Part shown: positions 1 to 10,189 of the stretch, piece after piece
Layout of the letters: each line of letters begins with the position of its first letter
How positions within the stretch are numbered: position 1 is the first letter of the stretch
DNA from: Panulirus ornatus
Taxonomy: Eukaryota > Arthropoda > Malacostraca > Decapoda > Palinuridae
Assembly: GCF_036320965.1 (NCBI RefSeq)
Contig: NC_092250.1
Location: 15,591,600 to 15,655,599 of the forward strand
Direction of reading: 5' to 3'
DNA: 64,000 bases
Notes under the pieces: generated by a model
What the model saw: the letters and a program-made list of their open reading frames with translations, nothing else
What the model was told of the DNA's origin: nothing
Databases searched by the model: none
Program-made: the position numbers and the translations under genes

Positions 1-2477
1 TTAGGGAAGCAGTGATGGCTTGCGCAAAAGATGCTTGTGGCATGAGAAGCGTGGGAGGTGGGTTGATTAGAAAGGGTAGTGAGTGGTGGGATGAAGAAGT
101 AAGATCATTAGTGAATGAGAAGAGAGAGGCATTTGGACGATTTTTGCAGGGAAATAATGCAAATGAGAGGGAGATTTATAAAAGAAAGAGGCAGGAGGTC
201 AAGAGAAAGGTGCAAGAGGTGAAAAAGAGGGCAAATAAGAGTTGGGGTGATAGAGTATCATTAAACTTTAGGGAGAATAAAAAGATGTTTTGGAAGGAGG
301 TAAATAAAGTGCGTAAGACAAATGAACAAATGGGAACTTCAGTGAAGGGGGCTAATGGGGAGGTGATAACAAGTAGTGATGATGTGAGAAGAAGATGGAG
401 TGAGTATTTTGAAGGTTTGTTGAATGTTTGATGATAGAGTGGCAGACATAGGGTGTTTTGGTCGGGGTGGTGTGCAAAGTGAGAGGGTTAGGGAAAATGA
501 TTTGGTAAACAGAGAAGAGGTAGTAAAAGCTTTACAGAAGATGAAAGCTGGCAAGGCAGCAGGTTTGGATGGTATTGCAGTGGAATTTATAAAAAAAAGG
601 GGGTGACTGTATTGTTGATTGGTTGGTAAGGTTATTTAATGTATGTGTGATTCATGGTGAGGTGCCTGAGGATTGGCGGAATGCTTGCATAGTGCCATTG
701 TACAAAGGCAAAGGGGATAAGAGTGAGTGCTCAAATTACACAAATTACAGAGATATAAGTTTGTTGAGTATTCCTGGTAAATTATATGGGAGGGTATTGA
801 TTGAGAGGGTGAAGGCATGTACAGGGCATCAGATTGAGGAAGAGCAGTGTGGTTTCAGAAGTGGTAGAGGATGTGTGGATCAGGTGTTTGCTTTGAAGAA
901 TGTATGTGAGAAATACTTAGAAAAGCAAATGGATTTGTATGTAGCATTTATGGATCTGGAGAAGGCATATGAAAGAGTTGATAGAGATGCTCTGTGGAAG
1001 GTATTAAGAAGGCAAGTTGTTAGAAGCAGTGAAAAGTCTTAACGAGGATGTAAGGCATGTGTACGTGTAGGAAGAGAGGAAAGTGATTGGTTCTCAGTGA
1101 ATGTAGGTTTGCGGCAGGGGTGTGTGATGTCTCCATGGTTGTTTAATTTGTTTATGGATGGGGTTGTTAGGGAGGTGAATGCAAGAGTTTTGGAAAGGGG
1201 CAAGTATGCAGTCTGTTGTGGATGAGAGAGCTTGGGAAGTGAGTCAGTTGTTGTTCGCTGATGATACAGCACTGGTGGATGATTCATGTGAGAAACTGCA
1301 GAAGCTGGTGACTGAGTTTGGTAAAGTGTGTGAAAGAAGAAAGTTGAGAGTAAATGTGAATAAGAGCAAGGTTATTAGATACAGTAGGGTTGAGGGTCAA
1401 GTCAATTGGGAGGAAACTTTGAATGGAGAAAAACTGGAGGAAGTAAAGTGTTTTAGGTATCTGGGAGTGGATTTGGCAGCGGATGGAACCATGGAAGTGG
1501 AAGTGAATCATAGGGTGGGGGAGGGGGCAAAAATTCTGGGAGCCTTGAGGAATGTTTGGAAGGCGAAGAACATTATCTCAGAAAGCAAAAATGGGTATGT
1601 TTGAAGGAATAGTGGTTCCAACAATGTTGTATGGTTGCGAGGCGTGGGCTATGGATAGAGTTGTTCGGAGGAGGGTGGATGCGCTGGAAATGAGATGTTT
1701 GAGGACAATATGTGGCGTGAGGTGGTTTGATCGAGTAAGTAATGTAAGGGTAAGAGTGTGTGGAAATAAAAAGAGTGTGGTTGAGAGAGCAGAAGAGGGT
1801 GTTTTGAAATGGTTTTGTCACATGGAGAGAATGAGTGAGGAAAGATTGACAAAGAGGATATACGTGTCAGAGGTGGAGGGAACGAGGAGAAGTGGGAGAC
1901 CAAATTGGAGGTGGAAAGATGGAGTGAAAAAGATTTTGAGTGATCGGGGCCTGAACATGCAGGAGGGTGAAAGGTGTGCAAGGAATAGAGTGAATTGGAA
2001 CAATGTGGTATACCGGGGTCGACGTGCTGTCAATGGATTGAACCAGGGCACGTGAAGCATCTGGGGTAAACCATGGAAAGTTCTGTGGGGCCTGGATGTG
2101 GAAAGGGAGCTGTGGTTTTGGTGCATTATTACATGACAGCTAGAGACTGAGTGTGAATGAATGAGGCCTTTGTTGTAACTAGCACTACCTCGCACACATG
2201 AGGGGGGAGGGGGTTGTTATTCCATGTGTGGCGAGGTGGCGATGGGAATAAATAAAGGCAGACAGTGTGAATTATGTACATGTGTATATATGTATATGTC
2301 TGTGTGTGTATATATATGTGTACATTGAGATGTATAGGTATGTATATTTACGTGTGTGGACGTGTATGTATATACATGTGTATGTGTGTGGGTTGGGCCA
2401 TTCTTTCATCTGTTTCCTTGCGCTACCTCGCTAACGAGGGAGACAGCGACAAAGCAAAATAAATAAATAATAAATAT
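1..2477 (+). mobile_element. Family A RTE-like LINE, copy 1 (5' end outside window)
   Basis: Non-LTR retrotransposon entering at the left edge inside the linker between endonuclease and reverse transcriptase. The same sequence recurs at 4.2, 10-16, 39.8 and 58 kb. It carries the RT core and a C-terminal region of the kind seen in RTE-like elements (YGCEAW, then RPNWRWKDGVKK), followed by the long version of the 3' UTR (about 2058-2400) and a terminal block, cgctacctcgctaacgaggg then gacagcgacaaagc, running into (aaat)n at 2455-2477. Assignment to the RTE group rests on the APE endonuclease seen in the copy at 10-13.7 kb and on this C-terminal pattern. A related clade cannot be excluded without a tree. 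Confidence 0.85.
12..2055 (+). pseudogene. Broken family A RT polyprotein
   Basis: The reading frame is split into pieces at 12-431, 424-606, 623-1042, 1179-1604 and 1552-2055. Compared with the open copies at 4197-5696 and 39808-41322 there is an extra A in the run near 590-600, a short duplication near 740 (acaaattacacaaattac type), a deletion near 1008 that removes the IYGVG stretch, an in-frame stop near 1040, a loss of about 2 nt near 1198, and a deletion near 1757. The catalytic FADDTALV motif survives at about 1255-1275, with D in place of the usual A a few residues later. It is a decayed copy that cannot make a full protein. Confidence 0.85.
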
Positions 2478-2580
2478 CTCTTTTTATATCAGGTATTCCC
2501 AATCATCAATCTTTTTACAGCACATAACCCCACAACCTCTTCACCATTTCCATTCATAGTAATGAATACCTCATGCACAC
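2478..2580 (-). mobile_element. Family A endonuclease-region fragment
   Basis: About 100 bp matching, antisense, the endonuclease coding region seen at 13000-13110 (shared words: aggtattcccaatca, cttcaccatttccatt, caatgaa/taatgaa). It abuts the 3' tail of copy 1 and is itself cut by the next insertion. Too short to assign a separate element boundary. Confidence 0.7.
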
Positions 2581-2594
2581 CACTAAGATATGAT
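2581..2594. repeat. Target-site duplication, left copy
   Basis: The 14-bp word cactaagatatgat occurs here and again at 3698-3711, exactly at the two edges of the antisense family A copy between them. This is the expected footprint of target-primed reverse transcription. Confidence 0.8.
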
Positions 2595-3697
2595 CTTTTT
2601 TTTTTTTTTTTTGCTTTGTCGCTGTCTCCTGCGTTTGCGAGGTAGCGCAAGGAAACAGACGAAAGAAATGGCCCAACCCACCCCCATACACATGTATATA
2701 CATACGTCCACACACGCAAATATACATACCTACACAGCTTTCCATGGTTTACCAGAGATGCTTCACATGCCCTGATTCAATCCACTGACAGCACATCAAC
2801 CCCGGTATACCACATCGATCCAATTCACTCTATTCCTTGCCCTCCTTTCACCCTCCTGCATGTTCAGGCCCCGATCACACAAAATCTTTTTCACTCCATC
2901 TTTCCACCTCCAATTTGGTCTCCCACTTCTCCTCATTCCCTCCACCTCCGACACATATATCCTCTTGGTCAATCTTTCCTCACTCATTCTCTCCATGTGC
3001 CCAAACCATTTCAAAACACCCTCTTCTGCTCTCTCAACCACGCTCTTTTTATTTCCACACATCTCTCTTACCCTTACATTACTTACTCGATCAAACCACC
3101 TCACACCACACATTGTCCTCAAACATCTCATTTCCAGCACATCCATCCTCCTGCGCACAACTCTATCCATAGCCCACGCCTCACAACCATACAACATTGT
3201 TGGAACCACTATTCCTTCAAACATACCCATTTTTGCTTTCCGAGATAATGTTCTTGATTTCCACACATTCTTCAAGGCTCCCAGGATTTTCGCCCCCTCC
3301 CCCACCCTATAATCCACTTCCGCTTCCATGGTTCCATCCGCTGCCAGATCCACTCCCAGATATCTAAAACACTTTACTTCCTCCAGTTTTTCTCCATTCA
3401 AACTTACCTCCCAATTGACTTGACCCCCAACCCTACAGTACCTAATTACCTTGCTCTTATTCACATTTACTCTTAACTTTCTTCTTTCACACACTTTACC
3501 AAACTCAGTCACCAGCTTCTGCAGTTTCTCACATGAATCAGCCACCAGCGCTGTATCATCAGGGAACAACAACTGACTCACTTCCCAAGCTCTCTCATCC
3601 CCAACAGACTTCATACTTGCCCCTCTTTCCAAAACTCTTGCATTCACCTCCCTAACAACCCCATCCATAAATAAATTAAACAACCATGGAGACATCA
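2595..3697 (-). mobile_element. Family A LINE, copy 2, 5'-truncated, with TSD
   Basis: Antisense copy starting (plus-strand left side) with a poly-T tail and the reverse complement of the family A 3' terminus, then the short form of the 3' UTR, then the C-terminal half of the RT. It is cut off inside the RT at the motif following MSPWLFNLFMDGVV. A 14-bp direct repeat flanks it, so both ends are defined. The short 3' UTR and near-intact frame place it with the younger copies at 4.2 and 39.8 kb. Confidence 0.88.
2796..3697 (-). pseudogene. Truncated family A RT C-terminal half
   Basis: An open frame of about 300 codons covers the C-terminal half of the protein. The frame continues upstream into flanking DNA to about 3752, which is not element sequence. 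The RT active-site motif reads FPDDT instead of the FADDT seen in the open copies, so a proline sits next to the catalytic aspartates. Fingers and palm motifs A and B are missing because of the 5' truncation. No function is expected. Confidence 0.8.
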
Positions 3698-3711
3698 CAC
3701 TAAGATATGAT
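3698..3711. repeat. Target-site duplication, right copy
   Basis: Exact match to 2581-2594. It marks the 5'-truncated end of the antisense LINE. Confidence 0.8.
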
Positions 3712-4173
3712 ATATGATAGAAAATGAAATTATGGCTAGAAGTTCTATTCAAGGTTAAAAAGTATTAGAATTATAAAATTAAATCTGAGAATATCACAAA
3801 AAATACCACATGAAATACCATATAAAGAGTTATCTATTGCGCCCAGAAGCTATACTACAGAGGAGATACAGCGTCTTTAGAGGTTGAACAGTAGAATAGT
3901 TTTTGATGCAAATGATTTCCTGGATCTTATCAGGGCACTGTGTAGGCAGAGACAGTCCTCTTCCTGACCTTAAAAATACATAATATTGGTACAGCGGGTG
4001 AATTGCATCTTGCATGATCATCTCCATCTGCTTTATTGCACATTCCTGATACAGCATATCTAATGTCTTATTGTTTACACCCAATTTCCTATCTTTCTTA
4101 ACAATTTCTCAAGTCTATTTTTATCTATACTTTTAACTTGCCATACCAGGTAGTAATTGAAAAAATAAAATTG
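3712..4173. other. Spacer without recognisable gene
   Basis: AT-rich unique-looking sequence. The longest frame here (3830-4084, minus, 84 codons) has no domain I recognise and no supporting context. Confidence 0.5.
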
Positions 4174-5876
4174 ACAGAGAAGAGGTAGTAAAAGCTTTGC
4201 GGAAGATGAAAGCCGGCAAGGCAGCAGGTCTGGATGGTATTGCAGTGGAATTTATTAAGAAAGGGGGTGACTGTATTGTTGACTGGTTGGTAAGGTTATT
4301 TAATGTATGTATGACTCATGGTGAGGTGCCTGAGGATTGGCGGAATGCGTGCATAGTGCCATTGTACAAAGGCAAAGGGGATAAGAGTGAGTGCTCAAAT
4401 TACAGAGGTATAAGTTTGTTGAGTATTCCTGGTAAATTATATGGGAGGGTATTGATTGAGAGGGTGAAGGCATGTACAGAGCATCAGATTGGGGAAGAGC
4501 AGTGCGGTTTCAGAAGTGGTAGAGGATGTGTGGATCAGGTGTTTGCTTTGAAGAATGTATGTGAGAAATACTTAGAAAAGCAAATGGATTTGTATGTAGC
4601 ATTTATGGATCTGGAGAAGGCATATGATAGAGTTGATAGAGATGCTCTGTGGAAGGTATTAAGAATATATGGTGTGGGAGGCAAGTTGTTAGAAGCAGTG
4701 AAAAGTTTTTATCGAGGATGTAAGGCATGTGTACGTGTAGGAAGAGAGGAAAGTGATTGGTTCTCAGTGAATGTAGGTTTGCGCCAGGGGTGTGTGATGT
4801 CTCCATGGTTGTTTAATTTGTTTATGGATGGGGTTGTAAGGGAGGTAAATGCAAGAGTCCTGGAAAGAGGGGCAAGTATGAAGTCTGTTGGGGATGAGAG
4901 AGCTTGGGAAGTGAGTCAGTTGTTGTTCGCTGATGATACAGCGCTGGTGGCTGATTCATGTGAGAAACTGCAGAAGCTGGTGACTGAGTTTGGTAAAGTG
5001 TGTGGAAGAAGAAAGTTGAGAGTAAATGTGAATAAGAGCAAGGTTATTAGGTACAGTAGGGGTGAGGGTCAAGTCAATTGGGAGGTGAGTTTGAATGGAG
5101 AAAAACTGGAGGAAGTGAAGTGTTTTAGATATCTGGGAGTGGATCTGTCAGCGGATGGAACCATGGAAGCGGAAGTGGATCATAGGGTGGGGGAGGGGGC
5201 GAAAATTTTGGGAGCCTTGAAAAATGTGTGGAAGTCGAGAACATTATCTCGGAAAGCAAAAATGGGTATGTTTGAGGGAATAGTGGTTCCAACAATGTTG
5301 TATGGTTGCGAGGCGTGGGCTATGGATAGAGATGTGCGCAGGAGGATGGATGTGCTGGAAATGAGATGTTTGAGGACAATGTGTGGTGTGAGGTGGTTTG
5401 ATCGAGTAAGTAACGTAAGGGTAAGAGAGATGTGTGGAAATAAAAAGAGCGTGGTTGAGAGAGCAGAAGAGGGTGTTTTGAAATGGTTTGGGCACATGGA
5501 GAGAATGAGTGAGGAGAGATTGACCAAGAGGATATATGTGTCGGAGGTGGAGGGAACGAGGAGAAGAGGGAGACCAAATTGGAGGTGGAAAGATGGAGTG
5601 AAAAAGATTTTGTGTGATCGGGGCCTGAACATGCAGGAGGGTGAAAGGAGGGCAAGAAATAGAGTGAATTGGAGTCATGTGGTATACAGGGGTTGACGTG
5701 CTGTCAGTGGATTGAGGCAGGGCGTGTGGGGCGTCTGGGGTGGACCGTGGAAGGCTGTGTGGGTATGTATATTTGCGTGTGTGGACGTTTGTATGTACAT
5801 GTGTATGGGGGGGGGGGGCCATTTCTTTCGTCTGTTTCCTTGCGCTACCTCGCAAACGCGGGAGACAGCGACAAAG

Positions 5877-5909
<33 letters not shown>
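4174..5909 (+). mobile_element. Family A LINE, copy 3, young 5'-truncated insertion
   Basis: Begins at acagagaagagg in the segment just before the RT fingers and ends in the family A terminus plus an A tail of about 30 nt at 5879-5909. It has the short 3' UTR, lacking the block about 2070-2250 present in copy 1. The word ttgac occurs at both edges (4171-4175 and 5910-5914, with flanking A runs), a possible short target duplication. The open frame and long A tail suggest recent insertion. Confidence 0.87.
4197..5696 (+). CDS. Family A reverse transcriptase, endonuclease-less fragment
   Basis: Open frame of 499 codons. The first codon is TTG; the first ATG is at 4206, and neither is a natural start because the endonuclease portion of the ORF has been lost. 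In order: fingers (KAAGLDGIAVEFIK, then VPLYKGKGDKSECSNYRGISLL), palm A (VAFMDLEKAYDRVD), motif B (GLRQGCVMSPWLFNLF), catalytic FADDTALVADS, the YLGVDL motif, and a C-terminal region with YGCEAWAMD and GRPNWRWKDG. All the expected RT aspartates are present. In a full element this domain copies the RNA at nicked target DNA. It has the same layout as the frame at 39808-41322. Expression is doubtful because the insertion carries no 5' promoter. Confidence 0.85.
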   Translation: MRKMKAGKAAGLDGIAVEFIKKGGDCIVDWLVRLFNVCMTHGEVPEDWRNACIVPLYKGKGDKSECSNYRGISLLSIPGKLYGRVLIERVKACTEHQIGEEQCGFRSGRGCVDQVFALKNVCEKYLEKQMDLYVAFMDLEKAYDRVDRDALWKVLRIYGVGGKLLEAVKSFYRGCKACVRVGREESDWFSVNVGLRQGCVMSPWLFNLFMDGVVREVNARVLERGASMKSVGDERAWEVSQLLFADDTALVADSCEKLQKLVTEFGKVCGRRKLRVNVNKSKVIRYSRGEGQVNWEVSLNGEKLEEVKCFRYLGVDLSADGTMEAEVDHRVGEGAKILGALKNVWKSRTLSRKAKMGMFEGIVVPTMLYGCEAWAMDRDVRRRMDVLEMRCLRTMCGVRWFDRVSNVRVREMCGNKKSVVERAEEGVLKWFGHMERMSEERLTKRIYVSEVEGTRRRGRPNWRWKDGVKKILCDRGLNMQEGERRARNRVNWSHVVYRG

Positions 5910-5913
<4 letters not shown>

Positions 5914-5949
5914 CTCTATGGTTGACCTATAAAAAAGATTAATTATTGC

Positions 5950-6538
5950 ATTGTTTATATGTGAACTATTTAAGATACATACAAAAAAAATCTTTGAAAA
6001 CATTTCATACCTATCATATCAGTATTTGCACCACCTTTAAACTGGTTATCTTTGATAAAGCCTAGATACTCGTACTGACTCACTTTTTCTACATTTTTCA
6101 TCTTCAATTGCAATTAAGTCTGGTACATGAAGTTTTTTGTCCTAAAATCTATCACCATCTCTTCAGTTTTCTTTATATTCAAGTGCAGTAATTTGTTTTA
6201 CACCAATCAACAAAGCAACTAACCTGTGCGATATAATCATTACAATTATCATTTACTATTTTTCCTAAGATTACTATATCAGCATATTTTAAAATAATGC
6301 AGTTCTTAAACACACTTCTACAGTCATCAGTATACAAACTGAACAAAGTGGGGAATATAACACATCCTTGGGGTGTACCTGAATTGGTAAAAATTATTTT
6401 GGACTTAAAGTTATCTATCTTGGTATACTTTGGTCTCTGTGTTAAATAAAAAGCTGAAGAGCCATTTCATAGTTACAGGTTACATCCATCCCTAATACTT
6501 TAACAAAATATGTGGCTGGATTGTATTAAAGGCAAAGC
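5950..6538 (-). mobile_element. Family C non-LTR RT remnant
   Basis: Antisense conceptual translation across frames gives VDFSFAFNTIQPHI (palm A, near 6500-6540), a PQGCV-like motif B near 6360-6390, an ADI-type remnant near 6270, and YEYLGF near 6070. The DFSxAFNTIQP signature is typical of CR1/L2/Rex-type RTs and differs from family A (DLEKAYDRV). Several stops and frameshifts are present, so it is an old, inactive fragment. Confidence 0.65.
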
Positions 6539-6760
6539 TAAAATCAACTGCCACATTACTTACCTTCGCATTTAAATCACCCATCACTAATACATGGTCT
6601 CGAGCACCAAAACTGCAGACAAATTCACTCCACTGCTCCCAAAACACTTGCCTCATGATCTTTCTTCTCACAGCCAGGTACATAAGCACCAATAATCAAC
6701 CGTCTCTCGCCATCCACTTTCACTTTTACCTACATCAATCTGGAATTTACTTCCTTAGTA
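6539..6760 (-). mobile_element. Family A endonuclease fragment fused to family C
   Basis: Antisense match to 13120-13330 of the near full-length copy. It encodes QVFWEQWSEFV and VMGDLNAKVSNVAV, the latter containing the GDLN/GDFN motif of APE endonucleases. At about 6538 it joins the family C RT remnant in the same frame, so a frame at 6492-6692 reads NVAVDFSFAFNTIQ across the junction. Confidence 0.75.
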
Positions 6761-6879
6761 ATTCATTGAAAAAAGACCGATTTCACAGTAAAAACTACAG
6801 ACTTTTGTCCACATTTAATAATGAGTACATTATAAAGAAGAGAGCTCACAATTATTTCTATACCCAGTGAGTCTCCATG

Positions 6880-9665
6880 TGCAAGACCTTATAAACATAT
6901 CTACACAACATATCACAGTGAGCTCCCTCATTCAACTAACTGTCCACAGGCGAAAAATTTAACAGCATAAAACTTCTCCGACAATCATTAAGTATGGGAC
7001 ACTCTAGCAGAACGTGAGTCTCATTCTGAACTTTGCCTTGATCACAAGCACAAAGCCTAAATTCCACTGGTGTTCGACTCTATCTACCAGTTTCTATTTT
7101 CAGATTATGAGACATGAAATGCAATCTTGTAAATGCTATATGGGCATGGTCTGGTATACAATCTTTACTACAGCAAACATTATGATCAAAGAGTTTGGGA
7201 TTTAGTAATGACCTGTATGTAACATATTTAGTACTTGAAAAATGCTTGTTTCGTATTGAGATCTTAATTAATTCTAGAGGGTCAAAAACAATAGTAAAAA
7301 TCCATCACCTGAATAAATTTATACCCTCCCATATCATGCTTTTTACACAGGTCACATACACAAGCAAATGGTTCATCCATATCAAGTGACAGTAACTTTT
7401 CTTTAAGAATAAGGTTCTCTTTTTACACATAAGTTATTGAACTGGCGGCATTCCCGACTCAACCAAACATAAATTAGCACAAGTATTTTCCCTTATCCCT
7501 ACAAGGCATTTTACTAATTGGTTATAATGACTAATTTCTCACTTAGTATTCAAGGTAAATCAGGTCTCGAAACTAAACAACAATGATAACATAGCAGCGT
7601 TAAAGACTTTTAGTTTGTTTACAAATGGCGTGTCATTATTCTTATAACAGAAAATACCAAATATATTCACTAAGACTGACATTTCCACATCATGAAGTGA
7701 TAGAACTGAGCTTGTTTTATTGTCATCCAAGATATAAGTATTTAGGACAATACTTTATCTCAACAGTGCTGCTCTAAAAGGATAACTTATCATTATCATC
7801 TCCATTTATTATGAAAAATTTTGATTTTATTCAAAATCATCAGATACTCATTACAATACTCAAGTAGATTATCAAATTTCCTTCTACACATATCTCCAGA
7901 GTTTGCAAGTATGACAGCGGCATCCATTAATAATAAACAGGTAAAGTCCCTAAGAAACCGTCATCAGGAAGTTTGCTTTATCATCTTTACCATATTATCA
8001 ATATAAATAATAAGCAACAAGCAGCTGGTTGGTGCACCTTGTCACTCTCCAACAGATGAAGATATTACAATTGATTTTAGTATATTTCATGTAAATTTAT
8101 GTGTAGCGCTAAGAGCCATGAGCATAACCTTACCACATCCCAAAGATTTTAGATGACTAACTTATGTCATGGGACTCTGTCATAAGCTTTGCTAAAATCA
8201 ACAAAAAGAATGTACAGATTTTCCTTTTTCCCTTGATCATAATCAATCAGTAATCTAAGGCACATCATTTGCTCTAAATATCCTTGGCCTTTTTTTTGTG
8301 CCACCTTGGCATTTATCGATAAAGCACCATAGTTATAATCTACTTAATATTAAGAGGCCATATACTTTAGCAATGGTGACTATGATACTTATACCTCTAA
8401 AACTGAGGCAGTGTAATCTACTGACTTAAACAAAGTAATCAACTTGTCTTGTTGCCATGAAATGGGGTAAAACATGCCAAAAAAAAAAAGTAATCAACTT
8501 GTCTTGCTGCCATGAAATGGGGTAAAACATACCAAAAAAAAAAAAAGTAATCAACTTGTCTTGTTGCTATGAAATGGGGTAAAACATACCAAAAAAAAAA
8601 AGTAATCAACTTGTCTTGTTGCCATGAAATGGGGTAAAACATACCAAAAAAAAAGTAATCAACTTGTCTTGTTGCCATGAAATGGGGTAAAACATACCAA
8701 AAACAAAAGTAATCAACTTGTCTTGCTGTCATGAAATGGGGTAAAACATACAAAAAAAAAAGAAGTAATCAACTTGTTGCCATGAAAAGGGGTAAAACAT
8801 ACCAAAAAAAAAAGTAATCAACTAGTCTTGCTGCCATGAAATGGGGTAAAACCAAAAAAAAAAAAAAAAAAAAAAAAAAAGGTAATCAACTTGTCTTGCT
8901 GCCATGAAATGGGGTAAAACATACCAAAAAAAAAAAGTAATCAACTTGTTGCCATGAAATGGGGTAAAACATACCACCATACCAAATACATTTAAGAGGA
9001 ACATAAACCATGTCAGGCAATCTAGTCACTAATGCTGGACATACTCCGTTAAAACTCTTATTTGTATTTAACTTTTTCATGGCAACTTCCAACTCTTCTT
9101 GGGTATGTGGATCATCCAACACTGGATTATATGGAGTAGTTTCCAACTCAATATCATTACTGTATATATTTGTGCACTCTGGTTATTAGGATTTAATAAT
9201 TTTTCCAAATGTGACAAACTCAGTATTATTAGGCTGAACAGCACCATGATTAGAAACCTTTCCTTTCCAGTTTATGGCTTTCCAAATACCTTTTTTATCA
9301 TTTGTATTTAAAAGTCTCTTCCATCTACAATTGATAATGTTCCATCCATTACCATGTTCATTATTTGTTTAATCCAATCTCTAGACACCTCATCAATAAT
9401 GTGACATCCTACATTTAACACATCAGACAGATTTTAAACCTCTCCATTATAGAAATCTAGTGGCGGGTTATCCTCCATAAAAGTGCTAGAACTATGACAT
9501 CCACCACTCTGTGCAGAATATTTTTCTCAGGCAAGCATGTGACAGATGGCCTGTAATATGTTCGGCCTAAGCAACTTGCTCTTTCTGATGAAAGTAATTC
9601 AGACGAGTTGGTGATAACTAAGGTCAAGCTCTACACAAAGTGGTGCATGATCTGATCCCTTGATG
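6880..9665 (-). mobile_element. Family B non-LTR element, decayed
   Basis: Antisense conceptual translation from right to left gives an endonuclease C-terminus with KGSDHAPLCVELDLSY near 9600-9660 (the SDH motif), then PHTQEELEVAMKKLNTNKSFNG near 9060-9130 (RT N-terminus), FVDFSKAYDRVP near 8170-8215 (palm A), GAPTSCLLFIIYIDNMV near 8000-8045 (motif B region), and a C-terminal segment with LLFSFETW and CLVGIREN near 7460-7600. Stops interrupt every part. The order endonuclease then RT is normal for an APE-type LINE. A tandem repeat (8430-8975) has expanded inside it. Confidence 0.6.
8430..8975. repeat. Minisatellite of about 60 bp inside family B
   Basis: About nine head-to-tail units, each containing agtaatcaacttgtcttg, then tgccatgaaatggggtaaaa, then cataccaa and an A run of 7 to about 28 nt. 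A-run length and a deletion of gtcttg in three units are the main differences. The array lies within family B coding sequence (antisense). Confidence 0.9.
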
Positions 9666-9679
9666 CACTGGTTCACCTA

Positions 9680-10085
9680 CAACTTCTTAACACTATCACA
9701 CACTCCCACAATTCCTGCTTCAGGAATAGTGCTACTCCTTCCATAGCTCTTGTCCTCTTACCAACTCCTGACTTTACTCCCAAGACATTTCCATAGCATT
9801 CTTCCCTGTACCCTTGAGCTTCATTTCACTCAGCACCAGAACATCCAGGTTTCTTTCCTAAAACTTACAATCTATCTTTTCATCTTGGTTTCATCCACAC
9901 ACATTCAGATACCTCAATCTGAGCTTTCTAGAAGCATGAGCACTCCCCACTTGACTCCTATATCTGTTTCCACTTTTAGCAATTGAAATAAAAGAAGGGG
10001 TGGGTTTCCAGCCCTTTAGTCACCTTCTATGACATGTGGGGAGTATGGAGCTTGAATTTTTTCTCCCCACACCAGGGACAGATAA
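9680..10085 (-). mobile_element. Degenerate 5' end of a family A copy
   Basis: Antisense match to 13317-13740 of the near full-length copy: N-terminal endonuclease coding and 5' UTR, including a decayed version of the word ctttctacgacacgtg. Many indels. It abuts family B on one side and an oppositely oriented derivative element on the other. Confidence 0.7.
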
Positions 10086-10089
10086 GGGG

Positions 10090-10175
10090 GCCAAGTGAAC
10101 ACTTTTTCCTATTAGGCTCATTCCTCTCTTCTTAATGCTACCTTGCTAATGTGGGAAATGGCGAATATGTATGAA
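10090..10175 (+). mobile_element. Composite LINE-derivative, 3' half only (decayed)
   Basis: Contains the ordered words gggggccaagtga, then cctctcttcttaatgctacc, then gcgggaaatggcgaa in the variant form tgtgggaaatggcgaat, ending in tatgaaata. Other copies: 26.5, 38.3, 45.0, 46.8, 47.3 and 62.5 kb. Confidence 0.7.
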
Positions 10176-10189
10176 ATAAATATTATTTA

